From the NCBI GenBank assembly GCA_003045995.1, contig PZPG01000020.1:1-34523 (forward strand): a stretch of 34,523 bases of DNA, in the 5' to 3' direction. Both the position numbers and the translations under genes were made by a program. This document shows, piece by piece, positions 27,056 through 34,523 of the stretch. The number at the start of each line of letters is the position of its first letter. Positions within the stretch are counted from its first letter, which is position 1. The notes beneath the pieces were generated by a model, which saw nothing but the letters and a program-made list of their open reading frames with translations, was not told the DNA's origin and did not search any database. Source of the stretch: Bacteroidota bacterium (GTDB lineage Bacteria; Bacteroidota; Rhodothermia; Balneolales; Balneolaceae).

Positions 27056-27127
27056 TTCGAGGAATACCGGTCCTTCGAGGAATACCGGTCCTTCGAGGAA
27101 TACCGGTCCTTCGAGGATTGCCAGTGC
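27056..27127 (+). repeat. Four 18 bp units at the start of the 20-heme cytochrome gene
   Basis: Units at 27056, 27074, 27092 and 27110 read TTCGAGGAATACCGGTCC, the last one changed to TTCGAGGATTGCCAGTGC. Each unit carries GAGG and an imperfect palindrome (GGT..TTC...GAA.ACC). The fourth supplies both the ribosome site and the GTG start of the cytochrome. Confidence 0.9.
27113..27116 (+). promoter_or_regulatory. Shine-Dalgarno site for the 20-heme cytochrome
   Basis: GAGG with seven bases to the GTG at 27124. It decides the start: the resulting N terminus is a textbook signal peptide. Confidence 0.75.
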
Positions 27128-28917
27128 TTTCATTTCGATCCATACTTCTTGCTGGAATCGGAATGCTTTTCCTTTCTGCCGTGAGTCAGGCGCAACTGAT
27201 CTCTCCGGGAAAACTTTCAAACGCTCACTCCTTCCTGAATGGTATCTCGAACTGCGTGCAGTGCCATGAAATTCGAAACCCATCCATCTCTAACGAGCGT
27301 TGTCTCGATTGCCATGTACCTATCGACTCCACCATCGTGCAAATGCGGGGAGTTCACGGACAGCCGGATGTGTTGGATCAGAACTGTTCGAACTGCCATC
27401 AGGAACACTTCGGTGAGGAGTTTGATGTTCTTCGGTTTGATTCAGCGGGATTTGATCACTCGATCACTGGATTTGAACTGATTGGTGCTCATGCATCGGC
27501 GGAATGTCAGGATTGCCATGGAAACAGCGATTGGATCCGCGATCAGACCGTGCTGAATTATCAGGAAAAGTTCGGGTTGATAGGATCCCATTCCACGTTC
27601 CTGGGACTGGAGCCGACATGCGAGAGTTGCCATCTGGAAGAGTCCGTACACGGAGATCAGTTTGCAGGTGAATCCTGTGCCAACTGTCATAACACAGTAG
27701 ACTGGGAAGACATCAGCCAGTTTGATCACAATGAAGCACGATTTGCACTCACGGGACTTCATGTGGAACAGACATGCGAAAGCTGTCATACGCCCGAGCG
27801 GGTACTGGAAGGTGCACTAGCGGGAACTGAAGTGATCCGATTCCGCGGGCTGGAGTTTGAAACGTGCGAGAGTTGCCACGAAGACGTCCATGAAGGTCGG
27901 CTGGATGAACTGGCCGGTGTACCGCAAACCTGCGAATCCTGCCACGGAACGGAGGGATGGCATCAGTTTGATGAGCGCTTCCCGGAAGATCTGTTCCCAC
28001 ACGAGGAAACCGGATACGCGCTCATTGGGGCTCACGAATCGCTGGATTGCGAAAGTTGCCATGCTGTGAGAGAGGATCTTGTGATTGCGAATCAGTGGGT
28101 GGATGGGACGGCTGACTATACATATCCAGAGCCTGTGTCGGATACCTGTATGGATTGTCATGTGGACTATCACGAAGGGGTGTTTGTGCATACTGGCGAT
28201 GGTGCGGAATGTTCCACGTGCCATACAGAAACAGCCTGGATCCCCTCCAATTTTGGCCTGGCACAGCATGAGCAGCGCTCTCGCTTTCAGTTAACCGGTG
28301 CGCATGTGGTTACCCCTTGTTCGAGCTGCCATATTATGGAACCCAGCACGGTTACCGGAGAGGAAAAGCCTCAGTTTCGGTTTGATGACCTGAGTTGTGA
28401 GGGTTGCCACGAAGAAGACAACCCGCATGGAGATTCATTTGCCTCGGCAGAGGATGGATGCGACACCTGCCATGCAACCACCTCATGGAACCGTGATATT
28501 ACCTACGATCATGAGGCAGAAACCGGGTATGCACTCACAGGTGCTCATGCATCGCTAAGCTGCCAGTCGTGCCATTTTGATTCAGGTGTGGGCTCAGGTG
28601 CATCGAACCGCCAAGCATTCTCCTTGTTATTCGCCGCGCTTCCAGACGATTGTATGAGCTGCCACGAGAACGACAGCCCGCATCAGGGGCAGTTTGCCGA
28701 GTCGGTACTGGGGCCAGCCTGCGAAGAGTGCCATACCACGGAGCGGTTTACATTGGATGAGTTCGATCACTCTCGCACTTCATTCCCGCTGGATGGTGCC
28801 CATATTGAGGTTGCCTGCGCAGACTGCCATGTACAGGAAACAGCTGCGGACGGTTCTCTCTTTACTCGCTTTTTCCCTCTTTCCACCGAATGTTCTGCAT
28901 GCCATGGCGATCAGTAA
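27124..28917 (+). CDS. Multiheme cytochrome c with 20 CxxCH motifs
   Basis: A 597-residue exported protein with 20 CxxCH heme sites, spread along almost the whole chain. The GTG start gives a signal peptide (VLSFRSILLAGIGMLFLSAV, cleavage at SQA-Q). An earlier in-frame GTG at 27004 overlaps the TPR stop, but would add 40 residues of repeated RGIPVL with no signal logic. The chain repeats a module: FDH or a close form, then F/Y-x-L-x-GAH, four residues and CxxCH. The GAH His is a good candidate for the distal axial ligand. Six such modules are visible. No membrane segment other than the signal is seen, so a soluble periplasmic or surface electron wire is likely. A copy of the dispersed 10-mer (27572-27581) encodes FGLIG. 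It overlaps the next gene by 14 nt. Confidence 0.92.
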   Translation: MLSFRSILLAGIGMLFLSAVSQAQLISPGKLSNAHSFLNGISNCVQCHEIRNPSISNERCLDCHVPIDSTIVQMRGVHGQPDVLDQNCSNCHQEHFGEEFDVLRFDSAGFDHSITGFELIGAHASAECQDCHGNSDWIRDQTVLNYQEKFGLIGSHSTFLGLEPTCESCHLEESVHGDQFAGESCANCHNTVDWEDISQFDHNEARFALTGLHVEQTCESCHTPERVLEGALAGTEVIRFRGLEFETCESCHEDVHEGRLDELAGVPQTCESCHGTEGWHQFDERFPEDLFPHEETGYALIGAHESLDCESCHAVREDLVIANQWVDGTADYTYPEPVSDTCMDCHVDYHEGVFVHTGDGAECSTCHTETAWIPSNFGLAQHEQRSRFQLTGAHVVTPCSSCHIMEPSTVTGEEKPQFRFDDLSCEGCHEEDNPHGDSFASAEDGCDTCHATTSWNRDITYDHEAETGYALTGAHASLSCQSCHFDSGVGSGASNRQAFSLLFAALPDDCMSCHENDSPHQGQFAESVLGPACEECHTTERFTLDEFDHSRTSFPLDGAHIEVACADCHVQETAADGSLFTRFFPLSTECSACHGDQ

Positions 28918-30142
28918 ATCCAAAAATATCAACCAACAACGGACTCGAATCCGCGGCTTTGTATCTGCCATGACTCTGTCCTTCGCCTTGACCCTGGGCC
29001 TGCTACCCTTAGGATGCGGGAATAAGGTCCATGCCCAGTCCGCCCAGGCTGCACAGTCCGCCCAACCTGCCCAGGCCTCACAACCTGCCCAGGCCCAAAT
29101 CCGCGCAACCCAAACCAGCACCAACCCCCACGGCAACCTCAGCGCCGACCTCACCTGCGAACTATGTCATACTTCCGATGGCTGGGTTCCGGCCAAAGAA
29201 CCTCTCGACTTCAACCACAACACTCAAACCTCCTTCCCACTCATCGGTTCCCACCTCGAAACCACCTGCGAATCCTGTCATTTCAACCTGCAATTCAGTG
29301 AACCAATGATCACAGGCGAAGGTTGCGAATCCTGCCACGTTGATGTCCATCAGGGGGCCTTCACCGAAAGCTGTACCGACTGCCACAATCAAACCCGATT
29401 CACCGACATCGATGCCGATCAGATTCATCAGCGTACTCACTTCCCCCTCATCGGGGCACACAGCCAGATCACCTGCGAGTCCTGCCACGCTAATCAATCC
29501 GACGGCCACTTCGCCATCGATAGCGGCACCGAATGCATCGATTGCCATCAAGAAGACTACCTCGCTGCCGAAAGCATCGACCACGTCGCCAGCGGTTTTG
29601 CCGAAACCTGCGAAGATTGCCACTCGATGCTGGTCTGGTCCGGCGTGCAGTTCGACCACACCACGGTCTCCGGCGGATTCGCCCTCCTCGGAGCCCACGA
29701 TGCTATCCGATGCGAATCCTGCCACCTGCTCCCAACCTACGACCTTCCCTTCCAGCCACCCCCCACCAGCCAGGACGACTGCTACGCCTGCCACGCACAA
29801 GACTATGAAGACGAGCACGCGGGATCCGGCTTCCCCACCGACTGTACCCTTTGCCACAACGTCAACGACTGGGACGATGCCCGCTTCGATCAGCACGATC
29901 AACTCTACTTCCCGATCTTTTCCGGTGAACACCAAGGCGAATGGAACAACGACTGCAGCACCTGTCATGTCGTCCCCGACGATTTCAGCATCTTCAGCTG
30001 CATCGACTGCCACGAACACAATCAACCCGATATGGACGATGAACACGACGGCGTAAACGGTTATATCTACCAGAGTGAAGCCTGCTACTCCTGCCACCCA
30101 AATGGAAGCGAAGACGACGCGGAGGGAGGCGATGATGATTAA
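28904..30142 (+). CDS. Multiheme cytochrome c with 13 CxxCH motifs
   Basis: A 412-residue exported multiheme cytochrome. I start at ATG 28904, which overlaps the previous gene by 14 nt; the open frame itself begins earlier. The N terminus is basic, then hydrophobic (FVSAMTLSFALTLGLLPLGC). Either that Cys is lipidated or cleavage occurs at VHA-Q just after. A Gln/Ala/Ser/Pro repeat linker follows (SAQAAQSAQPAQ), then 13 CxxCH sites in modules of the same FxLxG(A/S)HxxxxCxSCH kind as the 20-heme protein. The C terminus is acidic. It is clearly paralogous to the truncated cytochrome at 33469 (shared NPHG-SADL, VDVH-GAF, VSGGF-LLGAHD). Its codons end mostly in C, unlike that paralogue and other neighbours. 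It overlaps the barrel gene by 11 nt. Confidence 0.9.
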   Translation: MAISKSKNINQQRTRIRGFVSAMTLSFALTLGLLPLGCGNKVHAQSAQAAQSAQPAQASQPAQAQIRATQTSTNPHGNLSADLTCELCHTSDGWVPAKEPLDFNHNTQTSFPLIGSHLETTCESCHFNLQFSEPMITGEGCESCHVDVHQGAFTESCTDCHNQTRFTDIDADQIHQRTHFPLIGAHSQITCESCHANQSDGHFAIDSGTECIDCHQEDYLAAESIDHVASGFAETCEDCHSMLVWSGVQFDHTTVSGGFALLGAHDAIRCESCHLLPTYDLPFQPPPTSQDDCYACHAQDYEDEHAGSGFPTDCTLCHNVNDWDDARFDQHDQLYFPIFSGEHQGEWNNDCSTCHVVPDDFSIFSCIDCHEHNQPDMDDEHDGVNGYIYQSEACYSCHPNGSEDDAEGGDDD

Positions 30143-31892
30143 ATCAACCCGACTCATACCCCGTATACCCCGTTTGTCCGGCAATTTTATGCATTGCGCT
30201 ACGATGGTTTCACTTCTACTTCTGTTTATGTTTCGGGTTGATGCGGATGCGCTCCAGGCCCAGGAACGCATTCGGGCAGAGGTACAGGTAATCCAGATTG
30301 CCGCGGATCAAATCTACCTTGAATTGGACACAGAAGACCTGGCAATGCCAAAAGAAGGCGCCATTTTGCTCACCTACCGGGATGCGGATTACCTTGGCTC
30401 GCTGGAGCTGATGGCCGCCTTTCCGCCACGGTTGCTGGTGAGGTATGCTGAAACCGTATTCCCGCTAACTCGCGGGGAGATTATTACGCTTGAGTGGGGG
30501 GCAGGTGTAGAGTTGGGAGGTGAGATCGTGACGGGAGACGAGGCTGGCGGTGGTGGGGTTAGTGGTGCCGATCCCGGCGCCGATGCCGATCCCGGCGCCG
30601 ATGCCGATGCCACTGCCGCGGAAGGGGATTCTCTGGGGAGTGACCGGCGTTCGATTTTGGACCGACCTGTAACACGAGGCTCAACGACCCGTTCCTCGCG
30701 GTCTAGCCGGCAGAGACAAATCCCACAGTGGAGCGGAAGGGTCCTGCTCGGTACCCGTGCATCTCAAAGCGTGACAAACTGGGGGGGGCAGACCGACGAA
30801 TCCAATACCCGATACAGTTCCATCTCCTACTCCAATCTCAGTTTTCGCGGCAGGGATCTGCCGGGTGGATGGTCGGTGCAGGCGCAGGGCAGACTCAGCT
30901 ACCGAGTTCAAACCGGATCGTTCCGGAATGACAACTATCTAATGAATATCTACAATCTGAAAGCCGCAAAAGTTTTTGATTCCATTCCTCTGGAAGTGCA
31001 AATAGGTCGCTTTTACAACCGCTTCGAAATGATGCACTCTTTTTGGGACGGAGCCATGGCGCATTTGCAAATGGGCAATTGGGGAGGCGGGCTTACAGGC
31101 GGGTTTCAACCCGTACGAACCACAGAGGGTCTCTCCTTTTCCTACCCGAAAGCAGGCGGGTATCTGCACTATCGACTTCGAACAGAGTCGGTTCGCTGGA
31201 CCATTCAGGCAAATGCAGCTGGCGTATTCCCATCGAATGAGGCGTTTCGCTCTTACGCCGGCATCGAGCAGAAGTTCCGCTATGATGGAGTCGGAATGGA
31301 TACAGAATTTCAGGCACACCGTCATCCGGATTCCGCAGAATGGCGCTGGACCCGCATTCGATTTCGGGCTTTTGCCGATCTCAGTGAGCAGCTCGAAGTA
31401 CGTGCTTCATACCAGCGCAGGATCTCTTATTCCCCGTTTCGAACCTTCTCTGAATTTTCCAACACACGCAATGAATATGGCCTGACAGCCACACTGTCCG
31501 CTTCAAACTGGCGGTTTATACAGGGTATGCGGTGGAATCATCAACCCGAAGCAAAATCTACTTCGTACCAGTCCCGAGTGCAGTGGAACCGGTCGCCGTT
31601 GTGGGATATCTCCTGGTCTGTTTATGGCTACTATTGGAATGGGCAGGAACGTGGGAGTAGCCTCAATTCGGGTGTTACTGCTTCCAAATCGCTCGAAAAA
31701 TGGCGTCTTCAGAGTGGTCTGAGTGCCTACCGGTCGAATTTTGTGAACAACCGGTACACGCAGGGATCGCTGTTTTTGAATGCCGATTACCGGCTTACAC
31801 GTGATCTTTCGGTTCAGGCGCGCTATCAGGGAGTGTTAGGTGAGTTTACGAGCCAGAATGCATTGTCCCTATCACTATGGAAGAGTTTTTAA
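30132..31892 (+). CDS. Outer-membrane beta-barrel protein, candidate porin partner of the cytochromes
   Basis: A 586-residue exported protein. The start ATG (30132, or 30135) lies right after GGAGGGAGG and overlaps the 13-heme gene stop. A signal peptide (to about ALQA-Q) is followed by a small N-terminal domain, an Asp/Gly/Ala repeat linker (GADPGADADPGADAD, from an 18-bp repeat at 30570-30605), and from about residue 190 a long series of alternating-hydrophobicity strands rich in Tyr, Trp, Arg and Gly, ending in Phe (LSLWKSF), the usual barrel-assembly signal. No CxxCH is present. Between multiheme cytochrome genes this is the expected place for a barrel that holds a cytochrome across the outer membrane, as MtrB and PioB do. 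Homology to them is not shown. Three dispersed 10-mers fall in it (30143, 30233, 31540). Confidence 0.8.
   Translation: MMIKSTRLIPRIPRLSGNFMHCATMVSLLLLFMFRVDADALQAQERIRAEVQVIQIAADQIYLELDTEDLAMPKEGAILLTYRDADYLGSLELMAAFPPRLLVRYAETVFPLTRGEIITLEWGAGVELGGEIVTGDEAGGGGVSGADPGADADPGADADATAAEGDSLGSDRRSILDRPVTRGSTTRSSRSSRQRQIPQWSGRVLLGTRASQSVTNWGGQTDESNTRYSSISYSNLSFRGRDLPGGWSVQAQGRLSYRVQTGSFRNDNYLMNIYNLKAAKVFDSIPLEVQIGRFYNRFEMMHSFWDGAMAHLQMGNWGGGLTGGFQPVRTTEGLSFSYPKAGGYLHYRLRTESVRWTIQANAAGVFPSNEAFRSYAGIEQKFRYDGVGMDTEFQAHRHPDSAEWRWTRIRFRAFADLSEQLEVRASYQRRISYSPFRTFSEFSNTRNEYGLTATLSASNWRFIQGMRWNHQPEAKSTSYQSRVQWNRSPLWDISWSVYGYYWNGQERGSSLNSGVTASKSLEKWRLQSGLSAYRSNFVNNRYTQGSLFLNADYRLTRDLSVQARYQGVLGEFTSQNALSLSLWKSF
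30570..30605 (+). repeat. 18 bp tandem repeat in the barrel gene
   Basis: Two identical 18-bp units GATCCCGGCGCCGATGCC (30570-30587, 30588-30605), encoding DPGADA twice in the linker between the N-terminal domain and the barrel. Confidence 0.85.
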
Positions 31893-31907
31893 TGAAATAA
31901 TTTGTAC

Positions 31908-33410
31908 ATGGAAGAGTTTCTGATCCAAAATGAGCAGTTGGTGATATGGCTGATCGCGGCGTTGCTGTTTGGGTTGTTTGCCGTTCCGTTTTGGATCAAA
32001 AAGATCCGGCTGGAGAAGCATACGCATGTGCAGGATATCCGTGCAGAGGAGTTTGGCCTGAAGGAGCCGGTTTCTCTGTATCCAAAGGTGAATCCGGACA
32101 TCTGCATTGGATCGGCGGGATGTGTGGCGGCTTGTCCGGAAGAGGATGTGCTGGGAATTCGGAATGGCCAAGGGGTGGCAGTGAATAAAGCGCTCTGTAT
32201 TGGTCATGGCTTGTGCGAGCGTGCATGCCCGGTGGATGCGATTACACTGGTATTCGGTAGTAAGACACGGGGTGTGGATATCCCGCGGATCCGGGAAAAC
32301 TTCGAAACCAATGTCCCCGGGATTCATATCGTGGGTGAGTTGGGTGGGATGGGGTTAATCCAAAATGCGTTTGAACAGGCTCGGCAATGTATCGAATATA
32401 TTCGCAAGGATCTGAAACCCTCTGGGCGGCGGGCGGATTCTGAAATCTATGATCTGCTGATTATCGGGTGCGGCCCGGCGGGTTTGTCGGCCACGATTCA
32501 CGCCAAGCGGGCCGGGTACCATTTTAAAACGCTGGAGAGGGAGGGAATTGGTGGAACGGTTCGGTATTATCCACGTAAAAAACTGGTGCTTACCAATCCT
32601 CTAGATGTGCCGGGTGTGGGAAAGATTCATAAGAAGCAGATTCTGAAAGAGGAGCTTATTGAGGTTTGGGAGTCGATTGTGGAGAAGCAACAGCTCGATG
32701 AGGATATTGTGACCGGGGTGAATGTGGATGAGATTCGAAGGGTGATGCCCGGGGGAGTTGGAGTTGGAGGGGATGGGTGGATAGGAGACGTGGGTGCAGG
32801 TGCGCATTCTGGTGATTGGGGTCGCTCTAGTGATGGAGGAGCAGGTGTAGTCGGGAGTGGGGATGGTAAAGGTGCTGAGGATGCTGATAATGCTGGCGCG
32901 AAACCCATCTTTGAACTGATTTGTGGGAATCAAACATGGAGATGCCGGAAAGTACTGATTGCGGTGGGTCGTCGCGGCACTCCGCGAAAACTGGGGATTC
33001 CCGGCGAGGAGCTGGATAACGTAGCCTACAGCCTTTTGGAGCCGGATCATTACACCGATGAATCGATCATGGTGGTGGGTGGAGGAGATTCGGCCATTGA
33101 AGCAGCCCTAGCCCTTAGTGAACAACCGGGCAACCAAGTATCCATATCATACCGAAAAGAAAAATTTAGCCGCCTTAAACCGCTTAACCGCTTAAAACTG
33201 AATGAGGCCTTGGAGGAGGGGCGGATCGCAGTATACCGGAAGACGAATGTGATTGAAAACCGGAAGGATTCGGTCGTACTGCAGCATGAGGATGGCCGCG
33301 AAGAGGTGATGGCGAACAACAGTCTTTTTGTTTTTGCGGGTGGGATTTTGCCAACTGCGTTTTTGGAGAAGGCTGGGATTAGAATTGATACCAAATTTGG
33401 CGAGGCCTGA
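31908..33410 (+). CDS. Membrane-anchored ferredoxin-flavin oxidoreductase
   Basis: A 500-residue protein, starting at ATG 31908. An N-terminal membrane segment (about 8-28) anchors a ferredoxin-like domain with two short clusters, CIGSAGCVAACP and CIGHGLCERACP. In each the second Cys of a normal CxxCxxCxxxCP is replaced (Ser, His). A thioredoxin reductase-like part follows with the FAD motif LLIIGCGPAGLSA and the NAD(P) motif IMVVGGGDSAIEAA; the redox CxxC of thioredoxin reductase is missing. A Gly/Asp-rich insert of about 45 residues (near 280-325) interrupts the reductase. The soluble part most likely faces the cytoplasm, so it could link NAD(P)H or ferredoxin to the quinone pool or cytochrome b. 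It lies 15 bp after the barrel gene. Confidence 0.85.
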   Translation: MEEFLIQNEQLVIWLIAALLFGLFAVPFWIKKIRLEKHTHVQDIRAEEFGLKEPVSLYPKVNPDICIGSAGCVAACPEEDVLGIRNGQGVAVNKALCIGHGLCERACPVDAITLVFGSKTRGVDIPRIRENFETNVPGIHIVGELGGMGLIQNAFEQARQCIEYIRKDLKPSGRRADSEIYDLLIIGCGPAGLSATIHAKRAGYHFKTLEREGIGGTVRYYPRKKLVLTNPLDVPGVGKIHKKQILKEELIEVWESIVEKQQLDEDIVTGVNVDEIRRVMPGGVGVGGDGWIGDVGAGAHSGDWGRSSDGGAGVVGSGDGKGAEDADNAGAKPIFELICGNQTWRCRKVLIAVGRRGTPRKLGIPGEELDNVAYSLLEPDHYTDESIMVVGGGDSAIEAALALSEQPGNQVSISYRKEKFSRLKPLNRLKLNEALEEGRIAVYRKTNVIENRKDSVVLQHEDGREEVMANNSLFVFAGGILPTAFLEKAGIRIDTKFGEA

Positions 33411-33468
33411 CATTTGTGCTTGATTTTTGGTACTATTATATGGAAATAAACAAACCTTGGGATCCATC

Positions 33469-34523
33469 ATGACATCCGCTCTCCTTCGGAATGGGAAGTG
33501 TCTGAGGTGCTACGATGCACTTATACGGGGGAGGTACGGACGGAAATGGTCTTTTTCTTGGTGTGCCTGGGTTGGGATGGTATGCGTGCTGACCATGAGT
33601 GGGTGTTGGGTTGATGTATGCCTTGCAGAGATGGGGGTAGCCGCTTGGATGCATCCGGTCTTGCCAGCCGGTACGACGAGGTATGTGCAGATGCCGGTTG
33701 CTTCCGGGTTTTCGCCGGTGGATCGTTTGACCCCGGTGCAACCAGTGAATCTGGATCCGGATACGACGCAGACGTCTTCGGACAGTGTGCAAAAGAGTGT
33801 GCATCCTAGCGTGCAAGATAGTGTGCTTAAGAGCGTGCATAATAGTGCACAAAAGAGCGTGTATAACAGTACGCAAAAGAGCGTGCGGACCAGCGTTGGT
33901 GATAATCCGCATGGTGTGTTCTCTGCCGATCTGCAATGCGAGGCCTGTCATACGTCGGAGAGTTGGGTACCGGCGCGAGAGCCCATGGATTTTGATCACT
34001 CGTCGATGACTCGTTTTGCGCTGATTGGTAGACATCAAACCGTGTCCTGTGAAAGCTGCCATACGCAATTGGTTTTTTCGGAACCGGTGATCTCGGGCGA
34101 TGGTTGTGAAACGTGTCATGTGGATGTGCATGAGGGGGCCTTTTCTGAAACTTGTTCCGATTGCCACGATACGATTAGTTTTTCTTCTGTGGACGGGGTG
34201 ATGATTCATCAGCGTACCTCGTTTCAGCTGCTGGGTGCGCACGCGGCGGTGTCTTGTGAGAGTTGTCATGATGGGCAGGCAGACGGGCATTTTGTGATCG
34301 AGGATACGGAGTGTTTTGCATGTCATGAGGATGACTACGTGGCGGCGGAGTCATTTGATCATGCAGGGCGGGGGGTTTCGACGCGGTGTGAGGATTGTCA
34401 TACGATGTTTTCCTGGGAGGATGCGTTTTATGAGCATGCGGTTGTGTCTGGCGGCTTCGAACTGCTGGGAGCGCACGATCAGGCCGATTGCGCCTCGTGC
34501 CACACGCCTGACATGGGACTGGT
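33469..34523 (+). CDS. Third multiheme cytochrome c, cut by window edge
   Basis: An open frame with no stop from ATG 33469 to the window end (at least 351 residues). The N terminus is long and basic, then hydrophobic (FSWCAWVGMVCVLTMSGC), a probable lipoprotein signal. A linker of four-residue units (SVQK, SVHP, SVQD, SVLK) precedes the cytochrome part, which starts NPHGVFSADLQCEACH. Eight CxxCH sites are visible before the edge. It is a tandem paralogue of the 13-heme protein, with module order and spacing kept. If a barrel gene follows outside the window, the whole cytochrome-barrel module was duplicated. Codons end in G or T, unlike the 13-heme paralogue. It begins 58 bp after the oxidoreductase. 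Confidence 0.88.
   Translation, partial: MTSALLRNGKCLRCYDALIRGRYGRKWSFSWCAWVGMVCVLTMSGCWVDVCLAEMGVAAWMHPVLPAGTTRYVQMPVASGFSPVDRLTPVQPVNLDPDTTQTSSDSVQKSVHPSVQDSVLKSVHNSAQKSVYNSTQKSVRTSVGDNPHGVFSADLQCEACHTSESWVPAREPMDFDHSSMTRFALIGRHQTVSCESCHTQLVFSEPVISGDGCETCHVDVHEGAFSETCSDCHDTISFSSVDGVMIHQRTSFQLLGAHAAVSCESCHDGQADGHFVIEDTECFACHEDDYVAAESFDHAGRGVSTRCEDCHTMFSWEDAFYEHAVVSGGFELLGAHDQADCASCHTPDMGL
33769..33888 (+). repeat. 12 bp tandem repeats in the linker of the third cytochrome
   Basis: About nine degenerate 12-bp units of the form AGYGTGCAAAAG or AGCGTGCATNNT encode SVQK/SVHN-like tetrapeptides between the lipoprotein signal and the heme domain. Confidence 0.8.

Noticed and set aside
27004-27123. 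Upstream GTG start of the 20-heme cytochrome with the RGIPVL repeats as protein
   Set aside because: It would bury the signal peptide 40 residues in; the GTG at 27124 has GAGG at the right distance. Coupling to the TPR stop keeps it as a minor alternative.
29162-30271. 369-codon antisense frame opposite the 13-heme cytochrome
   Set aside because: The CxxCH protein on plus is certain. The antisense product is a Val/Ala/Gly-rich shadow with no domain.
33436-34326. 296-codon antisense frame opposite the third cytochrome
   Set aside because: The plus frame has eight CxxCH motifs and a lipoprotein-like signal; the antisense frame has no recognisable feature.

Overview
The window reads as chromosomal DNA from a free-living bacterium of the FCB supergroup, most likely Balneolota/Rhodothermota. 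This placement is inference. The support is a tRNA promoter of the Bacteroidota form (TTG, then TAnnTTTG), mixed with good GGAGG ribosome sites, a UvrA lacking the first CxxC of zinc module 1, and a class II DAHP synthase. All recognised genes look intact. No insertion sequence, phage gene or CRISPR array was seen.

Layout. (1) 1-3110: a 3'-truncated unknown gene on minus, then an ABC ATPase and an M29 aminopeptidase on plus. (2) 3251-11102: a protein quality-control block, all on minus: ClpB, an S1/P1 nuclease, a CbpA-type DnaJ, a Deg/HtrA protease and a small heat-shock protein, with terminators after the last two. (3) 11353-21767: housekeeping genes: class II DAHP synthase (minus), then uvrA, a secreted unknown protein, secD-secF, purA and tRNA-Gly(GCC) on plus. 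(4) 21831-25068: a minus-strand operon ccmF - small membrane protein - TlpA-like lipoprotein, joined by 4-nt overlaps, for cytochrome c maturation. (5) 25411-34523: a plus-strand electron-transfer cluster: two-heme membrane cytochrome b, TPR protein, 20-heme cytochrome c, 13-heme cytochrome c, outer-membrane beta-barrel, membrane-anchored ferredoxin/flavin oxidoreductase, and a third multiheme cytochrome that runs off the window.

How it may work together: regions 4 and 5 look like one functional unit. Region 4 builds c-type cytochromes. Region 5 has the parts of a quinol-to-outer-membrane route: b hemes in the inner membrane, periplasmic multiheme wires, and a barrel that could sheath a cytochrome. 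This resembles porin-cytochrome conduits in logic, but I do not recognise the proteins as members of the Mtr, Pcc or Omb families, and it is the best candidate for a new system here.

Two window-wide signals are not gene features. First, the 10-mer TCGGGTTGAT (or its complement) occurs exactly 15 times in 34.5 kb, on both strands, inside and outside genes and in several reading frames, often beside a T-rich tract. About 0.07 would be expected by chance, and it behaves like a DNA-uptake-type word. Second, short tandem repeats (12-48 bp units) have expanded in many places, including insertions in conserved proteins such as UvrA and DnaJ, duplicated gene tails just past stop codons, and 20-bp arrays in two intergenic regions.
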